Positions 1 to 9,300 of a stretch of 64,000 nt of DNA are shown piece by piece; the first letter of the stretch is position 1; the number at the start of each line of letters is the position of its first letter. A model generated the notes under the pieces. That model saw nothing but the letters and a program-made list of their open reading frames with translations. It was not told the origin of the DNA and made no database searches. The DNA lies in the NCBI RefSeq assembly GCF_030151085.1, contig NZ_JASLER010000099.1, positions 25,480-89,479 on the forward strand. Reading direction: 5' to 3'. The position numbers were made by a program, and so were the translations under genes. This stretch comes from Bacteroides sp. (GTDB lineage Bacteria > Bacteroidota > Bacteroidia > Bacteroidales > Bacteroidaceae).

Positions 1-1866
1 CCCGAAGCACGTTATACCAATCTCGATCCAGGCAACTACACGTTATATGTACGCCTGGCGCATACTACCGATCAACCGCCTATTAGTCTGGCAATTCATA
101 TTGCAACTCCTTGGTATGCTACGTGGTGGGCTTGGATATTATATTTGCTAACAATAGGTTCGGTAATAGCCTATTATGCATGGAACCGGATAACCAAACT
201 CGCTTTGGCTTCCTCGTTGGAAAAGGAACGTATTGAAAAGCGGCATATTGAAGAACTGAACCATGCCAAACTCGTGTTCTTTACCAATGTAAGCCATGAG
301 TTCCGCACACCTTTGACACTGATTGTAAGTCATATAGATACGCTGCTACAGAGCCAGTTACTACCTCCGCAAGTATACAATAAGATACTAAAAATAAAAC
401 AGAGTTCGCAGCGGATGACCAATCTGGTGTCTGAACTTTTGGACTTCAGACGCTTTACGCAGAACCGTTTCACACTACAAATCGGAAAGGGGGACATAGC
501 CAAGTTCTTGAAAGAGATTTATTTGTCATTTAGCGATTATGCCCATCAGGCTAATATTCGTTATCAGTTCCTCTGTAATCCGGTAGAGATAGTATGCTGG
601 TTTGATGCCAAACAGTTGGAGAAGGTGTTCTTCAATCTCCTCTCGAACGCTTTTAAATATACACCTGAAGGAGGTGAAATTGGCATAACGGTTAGTACAG
701 AGAGTGGTAATGTGAAAATACAGATTTACGATACGGGCTGTGGTATCTCGGATTCGGATACAGTTCGTATCTTCGACCGCTTTTACCAGGCGGATAATCA
801 GCAGGGCACGGAACAGTCACCCGGAACCGGCATAGGACTGGCACTTACAAAGAGCATTATAGAGAAACATCATGGTGAAATAAGTGTAGTTAGTGAAGTA
901 GGAAAGGGAAGTACTTTTACTATTACCCTGTCACTCAATATGAATGTATATCAAAATGATGAACACGTACAGTTTGCAGATAATGTGCCGGAGGTTATTA
1001 CAACAGCCGAACTGTTAGAGGAAGAGAAAGATATGTTACCCGATGATGCCTATATGCCTGAAGATAGTTTACTACAAGAAACTGAACAGGAGAACGACCG
1101 TAAATTGTTATTGGTAGAAGATAATAAGGAGCTCCTGCAAATATTGCAGCAACTTTTTGAACCCTTCTATCAGGTTTACTTGGCTAGTAATGGAAAAGAA
1201 GGGCTTGCTCTGGCTTATGAGCATAAACCCAACCTGATAATCTCAGACATCATGATGCCTGAAATGACTGGTACCGAAATGTGTTTGCAGATAAAGAATA
1301 ACATTGATTTATGTCATATTCCAATAATACTGCTGACTGCACTTAACACTACGGAACAAAATATAGAAGGGCTGAATCGTGGAGCCGATGATTATATCAG
1401 CAAGCCTTTTAATGCGCAATTACTTTTGGCCAGAGCCAATAACCTAGTGAGGAATAGGCTACTGATACAGCACCAATTACGTAAACAACCTTTGTCTGAG
1501 ATAGATTTGACCAGTATCAATCCGCTTGATCAGGAGATGTTGCGTAAAACTTCACAGATTATTGAGGAACATATAGATGATCCTGAATTCGATATACCTG
1601 AATTGTGTAAAGGAGTGGGCATCGGGCGCTCATTGCTTTATTCTAAATTCAAAGCACTTACGGGTATGACTCCTAATAATTTTGTGCTTAATTATCGTTT
1701 GAAACATGCAGCAACTCTTCTCCGGCAGTACCCGGACTTGCCAATATCCGAAGCGAGTGATCGTAGTGGTTTTAGTTCACCGGTTTATTTCAGCCGTTGC
1801 TTTAAGAACCAGTATGGATGTACTCCGCAGAACTATCAGAAAGAGACAATAATAAAAGAATCATAA
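1..1866 (+). CDS. Hybrid two-component system regulator (HTCS), 5' truncated
   Basis: The reading frame is open from base 1, so the gene begins outside the window; 621 C-terminal residues are visible. In order: the end of a periplasmic Y_Y_Y-type beta domain (about 1-38), a membrane helix (about 40-62), a histidine kinase dimerisation domain with the H-box SHEFRTP (His99 of the visible part), a HATPase domain with N, G1 (DTGCGIS) and G2 (GTGIGLAL) boxes, a receiver domain with phospho-acceptor Asp416 (SDIMMPE) and Lys468, and a C-terminal AraC-type double HTH (about 515-615). HTCS proteins sense oligosaccharides in the periplasm and activate the adjacent polysaccharide utilisation genes. The missing part should be two Reg_prop propellers. 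Its position beside the GH88/SusC locus makes it the likely regulator of locus 1. It converges with the phosphatase gene across a palindromic array. Confidence 0.96.
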   Translation, partial: PEARYTNLDPGNYTLYVRLAHTTDQPPISLAIHIATPWYATWWAWILYLLTIGSVIAYYAWNRITKLALASSLEKERIEKRHIEELNHAKLVFFTNVSHEFRTPLTLIVSHIDTLLQSQLLPPQVYNKILKIKQSSQRMTNLVSELLDFRRFTQNRFTLQIGKGDIAKFLKEIYLSFSDYAHQANIRYQFLCNPVEIVCWFDAKQLEKVFFNLLSNAFKYTPEGGEIGITVSTESGNVKIQIYDTGCGISDSDTVRIFDRFYQADNQQGTEQSPGTGIGLALTKSIIEKHHGEISVVSEVGKGSTFTITLSLNMNVYQNDEHVQFADNVPEVITTAELLEEEKDMLPDDAYMPEDSLLQETEQENDRKLLLVEDNKELLQILQQLFEPFYQVYLASNGKEGLALAYEHKPNLIISDIMMPEMTGTEMCLQIKNNIDLCHIPIILLTALNTTEQNIEGLNRGADDYISKPFNAQLLLARANNLVRNRLLIQHQLRKQPLSEIDLTSINPLDQEMLRKTSQIIEEHIDDPEFDIPELCKGVGIGRSLLYSKFKALTGMTPNNFVLNYRLKHAATLLRQYPDLPISEASDRSGFSSPVYFSRCFKNQYGCTPQNYQKETIIKES

Positions 1867-1941
1867 TTGGCTTATTAACAGGGAACTGTGCAGCTGCTTT
1901 ATGTTGCACAGTTACTATGTGGGAGCACTATAAGAATGTCG

Positions 1942-2033
1942 GTTCTTGCCATCGAATAGGCAAAGTCTTGCCATCGGCTTGGCAAAAGTTTGCCATCTCG
2001 ATGGCAAGACTTTGCCAAGCCGATGGCAAGAAC
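1942..2033. repeat. Palindromic array with 22-bp period (array 1)
   Basis: Four tandem 22-bp units. TTGCC starts at 1946, 1968, 1990 and 2012, and GGCAA starts at 1959, 1981, 2003 and 2025, so every unit is TTGCC-N8-GGCAA and the period is exact. The whole array is also an imperfect inverted repeat bounded by GTTCTTGCCATCG and its complement. It lies between the convergent ends of the HTCS and alkaline phosphatase genes. A folded transcript would give a long hairpin from either strand, so it may act as a bidirectional terminator or 3'-end stabiliser, although there is no U-tract. Same layout as the arrays near 44.7 kb and 57.1 kb. Confidence 0.85.
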
Positions 2034-2082
2034 TCAGAAACTAATGTCGAAACTTAGCAATATATGGATGCATAGAATCAGA

Positions 2083-3495
2083 TTATAATTTATATCCGGC
2101 AGCTTGAGCTATTTTCTTTGGTATCTGTGTGTTATCTATGCGCTCTTGGAATAGCTCGGCACCTACACCAATGGCAAATACAGGAACGTATCCGGCTGAA
2201 TGACCTCCGCTAGTCCATCCTACAAGGGCTATTTCATTGATGATTCGTTTGGCTTCGGCAGCAATAGGTTCATCTTGGGCATACTCACTCTTTTCGAGTT
2301 TCATGTCCTGTTGTTTCAGGCTTTTGTCATAAACTGCTTTCAAGCGTGCTTCCTGTACAGCGGTAAGTTCTATTTTGTCCCAGAAACCGAAATTATCTTT
2401 CAATGCCTGCTGAATGGCTTCCCAACTGACTTGATTGTTGGTTTGGGCACGCATGTTGTTTACTATTCGGGTGAAACCGTTTTCACTCACTTTCTGATTC
2501 TTCAAAACTTGCAGATTGAGTTCGTATGTTCCAGTCCCCAGTACAAAACCTCCGGTTTCATGATCGGCTGTAACGACAATAAGAGTTTCATCCGGATGCT
2601 GTGAGTAGAACTCATAAGCTGTTTTGATGGCATTATCGAAATCTATAATTTCGTGGAAAGTAGTTGCTGCATCATTACTATGGCATGCCCAGTCTATTCT
2701 ACCACCTTCTACCATCAGGAAGAAACCTTCAGGTGCGTCTTTGGATAAGAAGTTGATGGCAGACCGGGTGATATCCTGTAGAGTCAGATCACCTTTCTTA
2801 CGGTCGATAGCACAAGGGATGGCGCTTAATTCGTGTTTGGAAGCTTCTTCTGTCTGCAACAAGATCATTTTATTGGCTTTCTTGCTTTTCTTCAAGTAAT
2901 CTTTATATCCTCGTGCAAGGGTATAGCCATACTTCCCGGCTATAGCATAAAGACTTTCGGAAGAAGGATTGTCGGGATCTGTTGCATCCCTGAAGTCGGA
3001 ACCGGCATAGAAGTCGAAACCTGTCTTATATAAATCTTTCCCAATCTCATGATAAAGTGTACGTTTGGCTGCGTGTCCGTAGAAAGCTCCCGGCGTGGCA
3101 TGATTAACGGTTACACTGGTAGTAATACCTACCCGGCACCCTTTGTTCTTAGCCCATACGCCTATACTGCTGACAGGGGTTTGCTGATCTTTTAGTACGC
3201 CGATAGCACTGTTTTTGGTTTTATGTCCGGTTGCAAGTGCTGTTCCTGCGGCAGCCGAATCTGTAACCCGATTGGTAGCGGAATTGGTGGTGGCTACCGT
3301 GGAATAAGGAAATTGAGTGAAAAGCAGAGGCGATATACCCATCTTTCCTTCCAATTCGGCTAGGTATATTTCTGTACCTTGTACTTGGTTTACACCCATG
3401 CCGTCACCGATAAAATAGAATACATATTTGGCTTGCTGGGCATTAGCACAAATAGCAAAAAGTAGTAAAAATAGTAAGGAGGAGAATTTTCTCAT
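2083..3495 (-). CDS. Alkaline phosphatase (PhoA-like), secreted
   Basis: A 470-residue protein with an N-terminal signal peptide (cleavage near residues 19-20, ANA-QQ). It belongs to the alkaline phosphatase superfamily, which removes phosphate from monoesters in the periplasm. Visible motifs: the first metal aspartate (Asp31, IGDGMG), the nucleophile motif TDSAAAGTA with Ser80, an Asp/His pair in IDWACHSND, the TADHETGG metal motif, and the late histidine in SGGHSAGY. The length is normal for the family. It is the last gene of a leftward unit after GH88 and DUF2264 (24 nt gap), so it is co-expressed with glycan enzymes. This suggests a substrate carrying phosphate, or the final dephosphorylation of a product released by the phosphodiesterase-type proteins on the other side of the divergent promoter. 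A Pho-regulon role cannot be excluded, but I see no Pho box. Confidence 0.92.
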   Translation of the reverse strand: MRKFSSLLFLLLFAICANAQQAKYVFYFIGDGMGVNQVQGTEIYLAELEGKMGISPLLFTQFPYSTVATTNSATNRVTDSAAAGTALATGHKTKNSAIGVLKDQQTPVSSIGVWAKNKGCRVGITTSVTVNHATPGAFYGHAAKRTLYHEIGKDLYKTGFDFYAGSDFRDATDPDNPSSESLYAIAGKYGYTLARGYKDYLKKSKKANKMILLQTEEASKHELSAIPCAIDRKKGDLTLQDITRSAINFLSKDAPEGFFLMVEGGRIDWACHSNDAATTFHEIIDFDNAIKTAYEFYSQHPDETLIVVTADHETGGFVLGTGTYELNLQVLKNQKVSENGFTRIVNNMRAQTNNQVSWEAIQQALKDNFGFWDKIELTAVQEARLKAVYDKSLKQQDMKLEKSEYAQDEPIAAEAKRIINEIALVGWTSGGHSAGYVPVFAIGVGAELFQERIDNTQIPKKIAQAAGYKL

Positions 3496-3519
3496 AATAC
3501 TTAGTTTTTAATGAAATGG

Positions 3520-4770
3520 TTAATGTTTTTCTTGTTCATTGCGCAGGGAGTGATGTCCGTCAATAGGAAAAGGTTTACCACTCCATGCTTTACGAGAGGT
3601 CCAGTCGGTAACAGGTTCACTCCAGAATGGGTGTGTTGCCGGTAAGGCTAATGGCATGAATACAAGTGAAGTCATGTACAAGCTTCCATTATTGGTATAG
3701 TAGTTTGCTAACTCCGGTTGGTGTCCCGCAAAGCCCAAGCGGAGAAAGCCCTTATCGTCGAAATTGCCTTCTACCGCAAACATGTTTCGCATAACGGCAC
3801 TTAGTGCACTACGAACTTGCCCGTTGCTCAATCCTTGGGGTACTCCATATTTCCACACAGCCAATGATAATGATTGAAAAGCTCCCATTCGATAAACTAC
3901 CGAACGTCCAAAGGCGGGATAGGTACCTTCCGGTGAGATGAGCCGTTCCATAAAAGAGTTGAATCTTTGCATACGTTGAATGGCCAACTTCGGACTGATC
4001 GGTGTAGGAAACCCTTTTGTCCGGCATACCTCCAGCACTTCTACATACATAGGATGCATTACATACGAGTTGTAATAGTCTAAGGCAAATTCAGGTCCGT
4101 CCGAATACCATCCGTCACTTAGATACCATTCATTGATTTTATTTACAGCTACAGTAAGTGCAAACCGGTCTGTTTCTTCATCAATAGAAAGTAGGAATGC
4201 TTCGGTCATGGCACGAAACAATAGCCAGTTGTTATATGCTGGCCGGATGGTACGTAAACCTTTGAAACATTCTATATAGCGTTGTTGTGTCGTTTCATCC
4301 AATAATTCCCAGGTCGTTTCGGGTGCACGGAGAAAACTTTCGGCAATGTAGGCGGCATCCACCAGTATCTGCGTAGGACCTTCCCAAAGCAAATAATCAG
4401 GACTTTCAGGATCTACGGCATTTTTATAAGCTTGCAGTGCCCACTCTTGTAACTGGCTGCGTTGTTTACCTTCCGTTGTATTGTCATCGGGCAATGTCAG
4501 CCAGGGAGATATACCTGCCATCAGTCGCCCGAAGGCTTCCATATAGCTGACGCGTTTGTCCCGTCCGTCCCAGGTAGGACTAAGTTCTAATTGCATGTTC
4601 TTTTGCAACTCACCTTTACTCATGTTTTCCAGAATAGGCTGCGCTATTCTGTAACAAAGATCTGCCCATTGTTTTCTTTCATTTATGGGTTGTTCGTCTT
4701 TCTTGCTTGCAATTGTACTTCCAAAGAAGCTTAAAGAGAGAAGGACTGAAAGTAAAATTTTTAGTTTCAT
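3520..4770 (-). CDS. DUF2264 domain protein, secreted
   Basis: A 416-residue protein with a signal peptide (LLSLSFFGSTIAS). The rest, from WADLCYRIAQPIL to the end, matches my recollection of DUF2264, an (alpha/alpha)-toroid family found in Bacteroidota polysaccharide loci. Typical features are SYMEAFGRLMAGISPWL near the N-terminus and the GPEFALDYYNSYVMHPMY segment mid-protein. Some members have been linked to uronic acid removal (I recall GH154, not certain). That would fit the adjacent GH88 gene, 13 nt upstream in the same leftward unit. No catalytic residue can be assigned from the sequence alone. Confidence 0.82.
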   Translation of the reverse strand: MKLKILLSVLLSLSFFGSTIASKKDEQPINERKQWADLCYRIAQPILENMSKGELQKNMQLELSPTWDGRDKRVSYMEAFGRLMAGISPWLTLPDDNTTEGKQRSQLQEWALQAYKNAVDPESPDYLLWEGPTQILVDAAYIAESFLRAPETTWELLDETTQQRYIECFKGLRTIRPAYNNWLLFRAMTEAFLLSIDEETDRFALTVAVNKINEWYLSDGWYSDGPEFALDYYNSYVMHPMYVEVLEVCRTKGFPTPISPKLAIQRMQRFNSFMERLISPEGTYPAFGRSVVYRMGAFQSLSLAVWKYGVPQGLSNGQVRSALSAVMRNMFAVEGNFDDKGFLRLGFAGHQPELANYYTNNGSLYMTSLVFMPLALPATHPFWSEPVTDWTSRKAWSGKPFPIDGHHSLRNEQEKH

Positions 4771-4783
4771 ATATTAGACTGTG

Positions 4784-6016
4784 TTATTGTTCTTTTTCGA
4801 TATCGGATTTACGCTTTAATGCTTCCAGATAATAGTAGTCGGCATAGTTCAAAGGCATATCTACTTCTGCGTTGTGAGGAATACTACCTACACTATGCAT
4901 CAAAATGAAGCGTCCGTTCTCTCCTTGTTTTGCTGTATAGGTAGTGGAAGCGAGGGATTGCATGATCCGATCGGCATATTCTCGGTAAGAAGCAGCCTCT
5001 TGTATATTGTAGGTGCTGATTTCGTAAAGAGCGGATGCTATAACAGCGGCAGACGATGCATCTCTAGGTGCATTTGGAATGTCAGGTGCATCCATATCCC
5101 AATAAGGAATTAAATCGGCAGGCATCTGTTTGTGATTTTTCATGAAACGGAAGGTTTTAAGTGCTTGTTCAATGTATTTTGGGTTACCGGTTTCGCGATA
5201 GCACATGCTGTATGCATAAATAGCCCATGCTTGTCCGCGTGACCAGGCCGATTCGTGGGAAGCACCCTGTGCGGTATGCCGATGGCGGACACTGCCATCG
5301 GCAAGACTGTAGTCAATAACATGATAGCAACTGCCATCTTCACGGAATTGTTCTTGCAAGGTACGGTCGGCATGTTCTACGGCTATATTATAATAGGTGG
5401 AATCACCCGATAATTTCGTAGCTTCGAATAATAATTCCAAATTCATCATGTTGTCAATAATCACCGGGCATTCCCATCCACGTTCCGATTGCCAGCTATT
5501 ACCTTTTACATCCCAGCTTTGAATGATTCCCGGTTTCTCTCTAAAACGTGTGCAGAGTGATTTGGCGGCATCTATCATTACTTCCTTGTAAGCCGGAACT
5601 TGTGCCAGACGAAGTCCGTTGCCATAACTGCAATTGATGATGAACCCAATGTCGTGATGCCAGGTCAGGTTTTTGGCTTCATACAATGCTTCAGTATATT
5701 TCCGGGCTAGCGGAAGCACGGTGCTGTCTTGGGTCAGTTCATACAGATACCATACACTGCCGGGAAAGAATCCGCTTCGCCAGTCTGCATAATTGCAATA
5801 ATAAACGTCTCCTTCCGATGTAAGAGTTACCGGATTCAATACTTTGCCGCTGGCTTCAATCGTATCTATTTCGATACCTATCTGCATACGGGCATTTTCT
5901 ACAGCTTGCTCGTTCCATGCCAATTCGGCTGTCTGCTGTTTGGGAGGAGTACAACTAGCAGATATTGCTGCTGCAATAGCTATACATCCCATTGAAAGAG
6001 TTTGAGTCAATTTCAT
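4784..6016 (-). CDS. GH88 unsaturated uronyl hydrolase-like lipoprotein
   Basis: A 410-residue protein. The N-terminus ends in ISASC, an SPII lipobox, so it should be membrane-anchored. GH88 enzymes remove 4,5-unsaturated uronic acid from the ends of lyase products by hydrating the enol ether. Seen here: WRSGFFPGSVWYLYE near the N-terminus, the VIIDNMMNLELLF segment that carries the conserved Asp of the family, and ESAWSRGQAWAIYAYSM, all typical of GH88. The length is normal. It is the first gene of the leftward unit and shares a 324-bp divergent region with SusC. No polysaccharide lyase is encoded in locus 1, so a lyase from elsewhere would have to supply the substrate, or the enzyme acts on an unmodified uronide. 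Confidence 0.92.
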   Translation of the reverse strand: MKLTQTLSMGCIAIAAAISASCTPPKQQTAELAWNEQAVENARMQIGIEIDTIEASGKVLNPVTLTSEGDVYYCNYADWRSGFFPGSVWYLYELTQDSTVLPLARKYTEALYEAKNLTWHHDIGFIINCSYGNGLRLAQVPAYKEVMIDAAKSLCTRFREKPGIIQSWDVKGNSWQSERGWECPVIIDNMMNLELLFEATKLSGDSTYYNIAVEHADRTLQEQFREDGSCYHVIDYSLADGSVRHRHTAQGASHESAWSRGQAWAIYAYSMCYRETGNPKYIEQALKTFRFMKNHKQMPADLIPYWDMDAPDIPNAPRDASSAAVIASALYEISTYNIQEAASYREYADRIMQSLASTTYTAKQGENGRFILMHSVGSIPHNAEVDMPLNYADYYYLEALKRKSDIEKEQ

Positions 6017-6068
6017 GGTTTATAAATTATATTATTAATGTTGTTTTCTTTGGCCTTGAATGGTGTTG

Positions 6069-6076
6069 CAATATTA
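6069..6076 (-). promoter_or_regulatory. Weak -7 element candidate for the GH88 unit
   Basis: On the minus strand this reads TAATATTG, one base off the Bacteroidota -7 consensus TAnnTTTG. Transcription would start about 45 nt before the GH88 start codon. I see no convincing -33 TTTG, so activation by a regulator is likely. Confidence 0.35.
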
Positions 6077-6098
6077 GTGCATTTAAGTAATATGGAAT

Positions 6099-6112
6099 TG
6101 TACAATTGTACA
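6099..6112. promoter_or_regulatory. Perfect 14-bp palindrome in the divergent region, candidate operator
   Basis: TGTACAATTGTACA is a perfect palindrome and also contains two overlapping copies of AATTGTAC. It lies between the minus-strand -7 candidate at 6069 and the plus-strand -7 candidate at 6142, in the 324-bp space between the GH88 and SusC units. A site here could control both directions. The binding protein is unknown; the neighbouring HTCS is the obvious candidate. Confidence 0.45.
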
Positions 6113-6141
6113 GAATATATAGGATTATTGTTGAGAGGAAG

Positions 6142-6149
6142 TAATTTTG
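6142..6149 (+). promoter_or_regulatory. -7 element (TAATTTTG), distal promoter for the SusC unit
   Basis: An exact match to TAnnTTTG. Transcription would start near 6155, giving a leader of roughly 185 nt before the SusC start codon. There is no TTTG at the -33 distance. The leader would include the inverted repeat at 6233-6270. Confidence 0.45.
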
Positions 6150-6232
6150 CACTGTAATGTAAATGAAATGAATATTACACTGAAACATGAATGAAACGCA
6201 TGACTATGAAAATTTTCCTGAATCCTATTAAT

Positions 6233-6270
6233 ATTGTCCACGGATAATTTTAATAGTGACTTCGGACAAT
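6233..6270. promoter_or_regulatory. Inverted repeat ATTGTCC / GGACAAT upstream of SusC
   Basis: ATTGTCC at 6233-6239 and GGACAAT at 6264-6270 are exact complements, 24 bp apart. The site precedes the proximal -7 candidate TAAACTTG (6300-6307, one mismatch) by about 30 bp and could be an operator for it. If the distal promoter is used, it would form a hairpin in the leader. Confidence 0.35.
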
Positions 6271-6299
6271 TTATATAATGGCAGTCGGATGAAAAGGCG

Positions 6300-6307
6300 T
6301 AAACTTG
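6300..6307 (+). promoter_or_regulatory. Proximal -7 candidate (TAAACTTG) for the SusC unit
   Basis: One mismatch to TAnnTTTG, followed by CAG as in other promoters of this window, and 41 nt before the start codon. It lacks the 11-bp-phased TTAA boxes found upstream of locus 2 genes: TTAAT occurs at 6228 and 6250, 22 bp apart but one base out of phase. That fits a different regulator for locus 1. Confidence 0.4.
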
Positions 6308-6340
6308 CAGCGTTAAAAACAACTAATCTTTAAAATACTT

Positions 6341-9300
6341 ATGAAAAGGAATGTCAAACATTACGGCTCTCTTCCCAAAAGAATGGTATTGGGAGCATCT
6401 TTGGCCTTAATTGCTACAGGAACAATATGGGCTACTGGAACGGAAAGAAGTTCCATATCACCCCATGCTGATATCGTGGCAAGTATCACACAACAGAAAA
6501 CACTTAATGGTAAAGTAGTGGATGCGCTTGGAGAACCGATAATTGGTGCCAATGTAATAGTTAAGGGTACTACCAACGGATTGATAACAAACGTGGACGG
6601 TGACTTTATACTGACTAATGTATCGGTAGGAGATGTAATCCAGGTTTCATACATTGGATTCCTAACTCAAGATGTGAAAGTGACCGGTAATATGACCTCG
6701 CTGAAAATTACTTTGAAAGAAGATGCCCAGGCATTGGACGAAGTGGTAGTAGTAGGTTATGGTTCCGAAAAGAAAGTGAACTTGACCGGATCGGTAAACA
6801 ACATCAATATGGCAGATCTCACAGAAAGTCGTCCCATTACGGACGTTTCTCAAGGTCTGGCAGGTATGGCCGCCGGTGTGCAGGTAACTTCCAGTTCCAA
6901 CAAACCGGGTGAGAACTCGGCATCTATCATGATCCGTGGTCAAGGTACATTGAATAACTCGGCTCCCTTGGTTATTATTGATGGAGTAGAAGGTTCATTA
7001 AACAGTGTACAGCCTCAAGACATCGAAAGTCTTTCTGTATTGAAAGATGCTGCTTCCGCCGCAATTTATGGTTCGAGAGCTGCCAACGGTGTTATCCTGA
7101 TTACTACCCGCACAGGTAAGCAAGGCAAAGTAAAGGTAGAATATAACGGTTATCTCTCTTGGGAATCGGTAGGAAAGACTTTCGACCTGGTTTCGAATTA
7201 TGCCGATTATATGGAGTTGATTAACGAAGGACTTACCAATTCAAAATTACCCACTACCTATTCTGATAGCTCCATCAAGCAATGGCGCGAGAATGGAGGA
7301 AAAGATCCTTTGAAGTATCCGAACACGAATTTGATGGATGCTATGTTTCAAACTTCACTGACTCATAATCACAATGTGTCCCTCAGTGGTGGTTCTGATA
7401 AGATAAGATTCTATACTTCATTCGGTTTCCTCGACAATCCGGGTGTTATGGAAAACTCTGGTTACAAACGTTCGCAAGCACGCGTCAACCTTGATATGGA
7501 TGTTACTCCTTGGTTAAAGATTGGGACGAACGTGAACGGTTATGTTTCTTTTACAGAGCAAGGTACGGATAAGATGAAAGATATATTTACCTATGCTGCC
7601 GCTACTTCTCCGGGTATGGTATTCCAGGCTCCCGATGGTAGATTCGGAGCAACGAACAACGGTGAAGACGATCCGCAGAATGCAGCCAATAATCCACTGT
7701 ATAGATTATATAAAACAGATGGTGAAAATCAGGAAAGATTCATCAAAGCGCGCTTCTACGGCACATTAAATCCTGTGAAGGGTTTAACATTGACCGGTTC
7801 GTTCAACTACATGCTGCGCAACAAGACAAGTGAATCAAAACCTGTATTTATTGAGCAATGGAATTTTCTGAACGAGACTGTTACTTCTACCGGTATAGGT
7901 AAAACTTCTTTCACGAACAGTGACTATAAGTGGAACAACTACTTGATGGATGTTACTGCTACTTACCAAAATAAGATTTCCAAACTGGATTATAGCGTTA
8001 TGGCAGGTGGTAGCCAGGAACTGTTCCGGTACAAATGGTTCAAAACCACCAAGCAAGATCTGATTGATCCGGGATTAGGATCACTTGACGGTGCTGTGGG
8101 TGCTGCTACTTCTTCCGGTAACACAGTAGAGTGGGTCATGCGCTCTTACTTCGGTCGTATCAAGTTGAACTGGGATAATAAATATCTGGTTGAAGGAAAT
8201 CTTCGTGCCGATGGTTCTTCCCGTTTCCTCAAAACAAATCGTTGGGGATATTTCCCTTCTGCTTCTGCTGCCTGGAGAATTAGCGAAGAAGCATTTGTGA
8301 AAGACTTTGCTGAAAAGATAACTCTAAGCAATTTGAAACTACGGGCTTCTTATGGTATGCTGGGTAACAATGCACTGAGAGACAAAAATTCTGATATTGA
8401 AGGTAACTATGACGCGCAAGCACTCTATGGTGCATCCAATTATGTATTGAACAGTAATGTTGCCACAGGTCTTGCTATGTTGGCTATTCCTAACGGAAAT
8501 CTGACTTGGGAAAAAACAAAGATATTCAATGTTGGAATTGACTTCGGCTTTCTGACTAACCGCTTGACCGGTACGGTGGAATATTTCAACAAGAAGACCG
8601 AAGATATCTTGATTGACCTTCCTGCTCCGTTGGTAAACGGTAATGCATCCATTCCCAGACAAAATGCAGGTGTGGTAGTAAACAAAGGTGTGGAAATCAG
8701 CTTGGGCTGGCAAGATAGAATCAAAGATTTCTCTTACTTCGTGAATGGTAATGTTACTTTCATCAACAATAAAGTAACCCGGTTCAAAGGAGACGAAAGC
8801 TCTATAACTAATGCCAATATGATTAAGGAGGGTTATGCTATCAATGTACAGTATGGTTATATAGTAGATCGTATTGTACAAACAGAAGAAGACTTGGCTT
8901 ATGTTCAGCAGTTGATTGACAATACTCCGATTGATCCGGCTACAGGCAAACCCAAGAAAACATTCCCATCCAACACACCGGGTATGGGTGACTTGCTCTA
9001 CAAAGATATGAATCATGATGGTGTCATCAATGACGACGACCGTAGAGTCATTGGTAATGGTGCTACTCCCAACTGTACATTCGGTTTGAATTTAGGAGGT
9101 GCATACAAAGGGTTCGACTTCTCTGTTCTTTTGCAAGGAGTTACCGGAGTGGAAACATATTGGTTGGATAATTACTTCCGTCCTTCTGTTCGACACAGCT
9201 ATCAATTGAACAAGAAAATAGCAGATGGTCGTTGGCACGAAGGTATTACACCGGGTGCAGCCAAATATCCTCGTCTTTTGGAATTCAATGATAATCGTAA

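Noticed and set aside
1818..2057. 79-codon open frame overlapping the end of the HTCS gene
   Set aside because: It overlaps the HTCS coding region out of frame and runs through palindromic array 1; no ribosome site or protein-like composition.
6228..6254. TTAAT words upstream of the locus 1 SusC as members of the phased-box regulon
   Set aside because: They are at -72 and -50 from the -7 candidate, one base off the common register, with no middle box.
8339..9016. 225-codon open frame on the minus strand inside the locus 1 SusC gene
   Set aside because: It is wholly within a conserved coding sequence on the other strand; its peptide has no recognisable motif.
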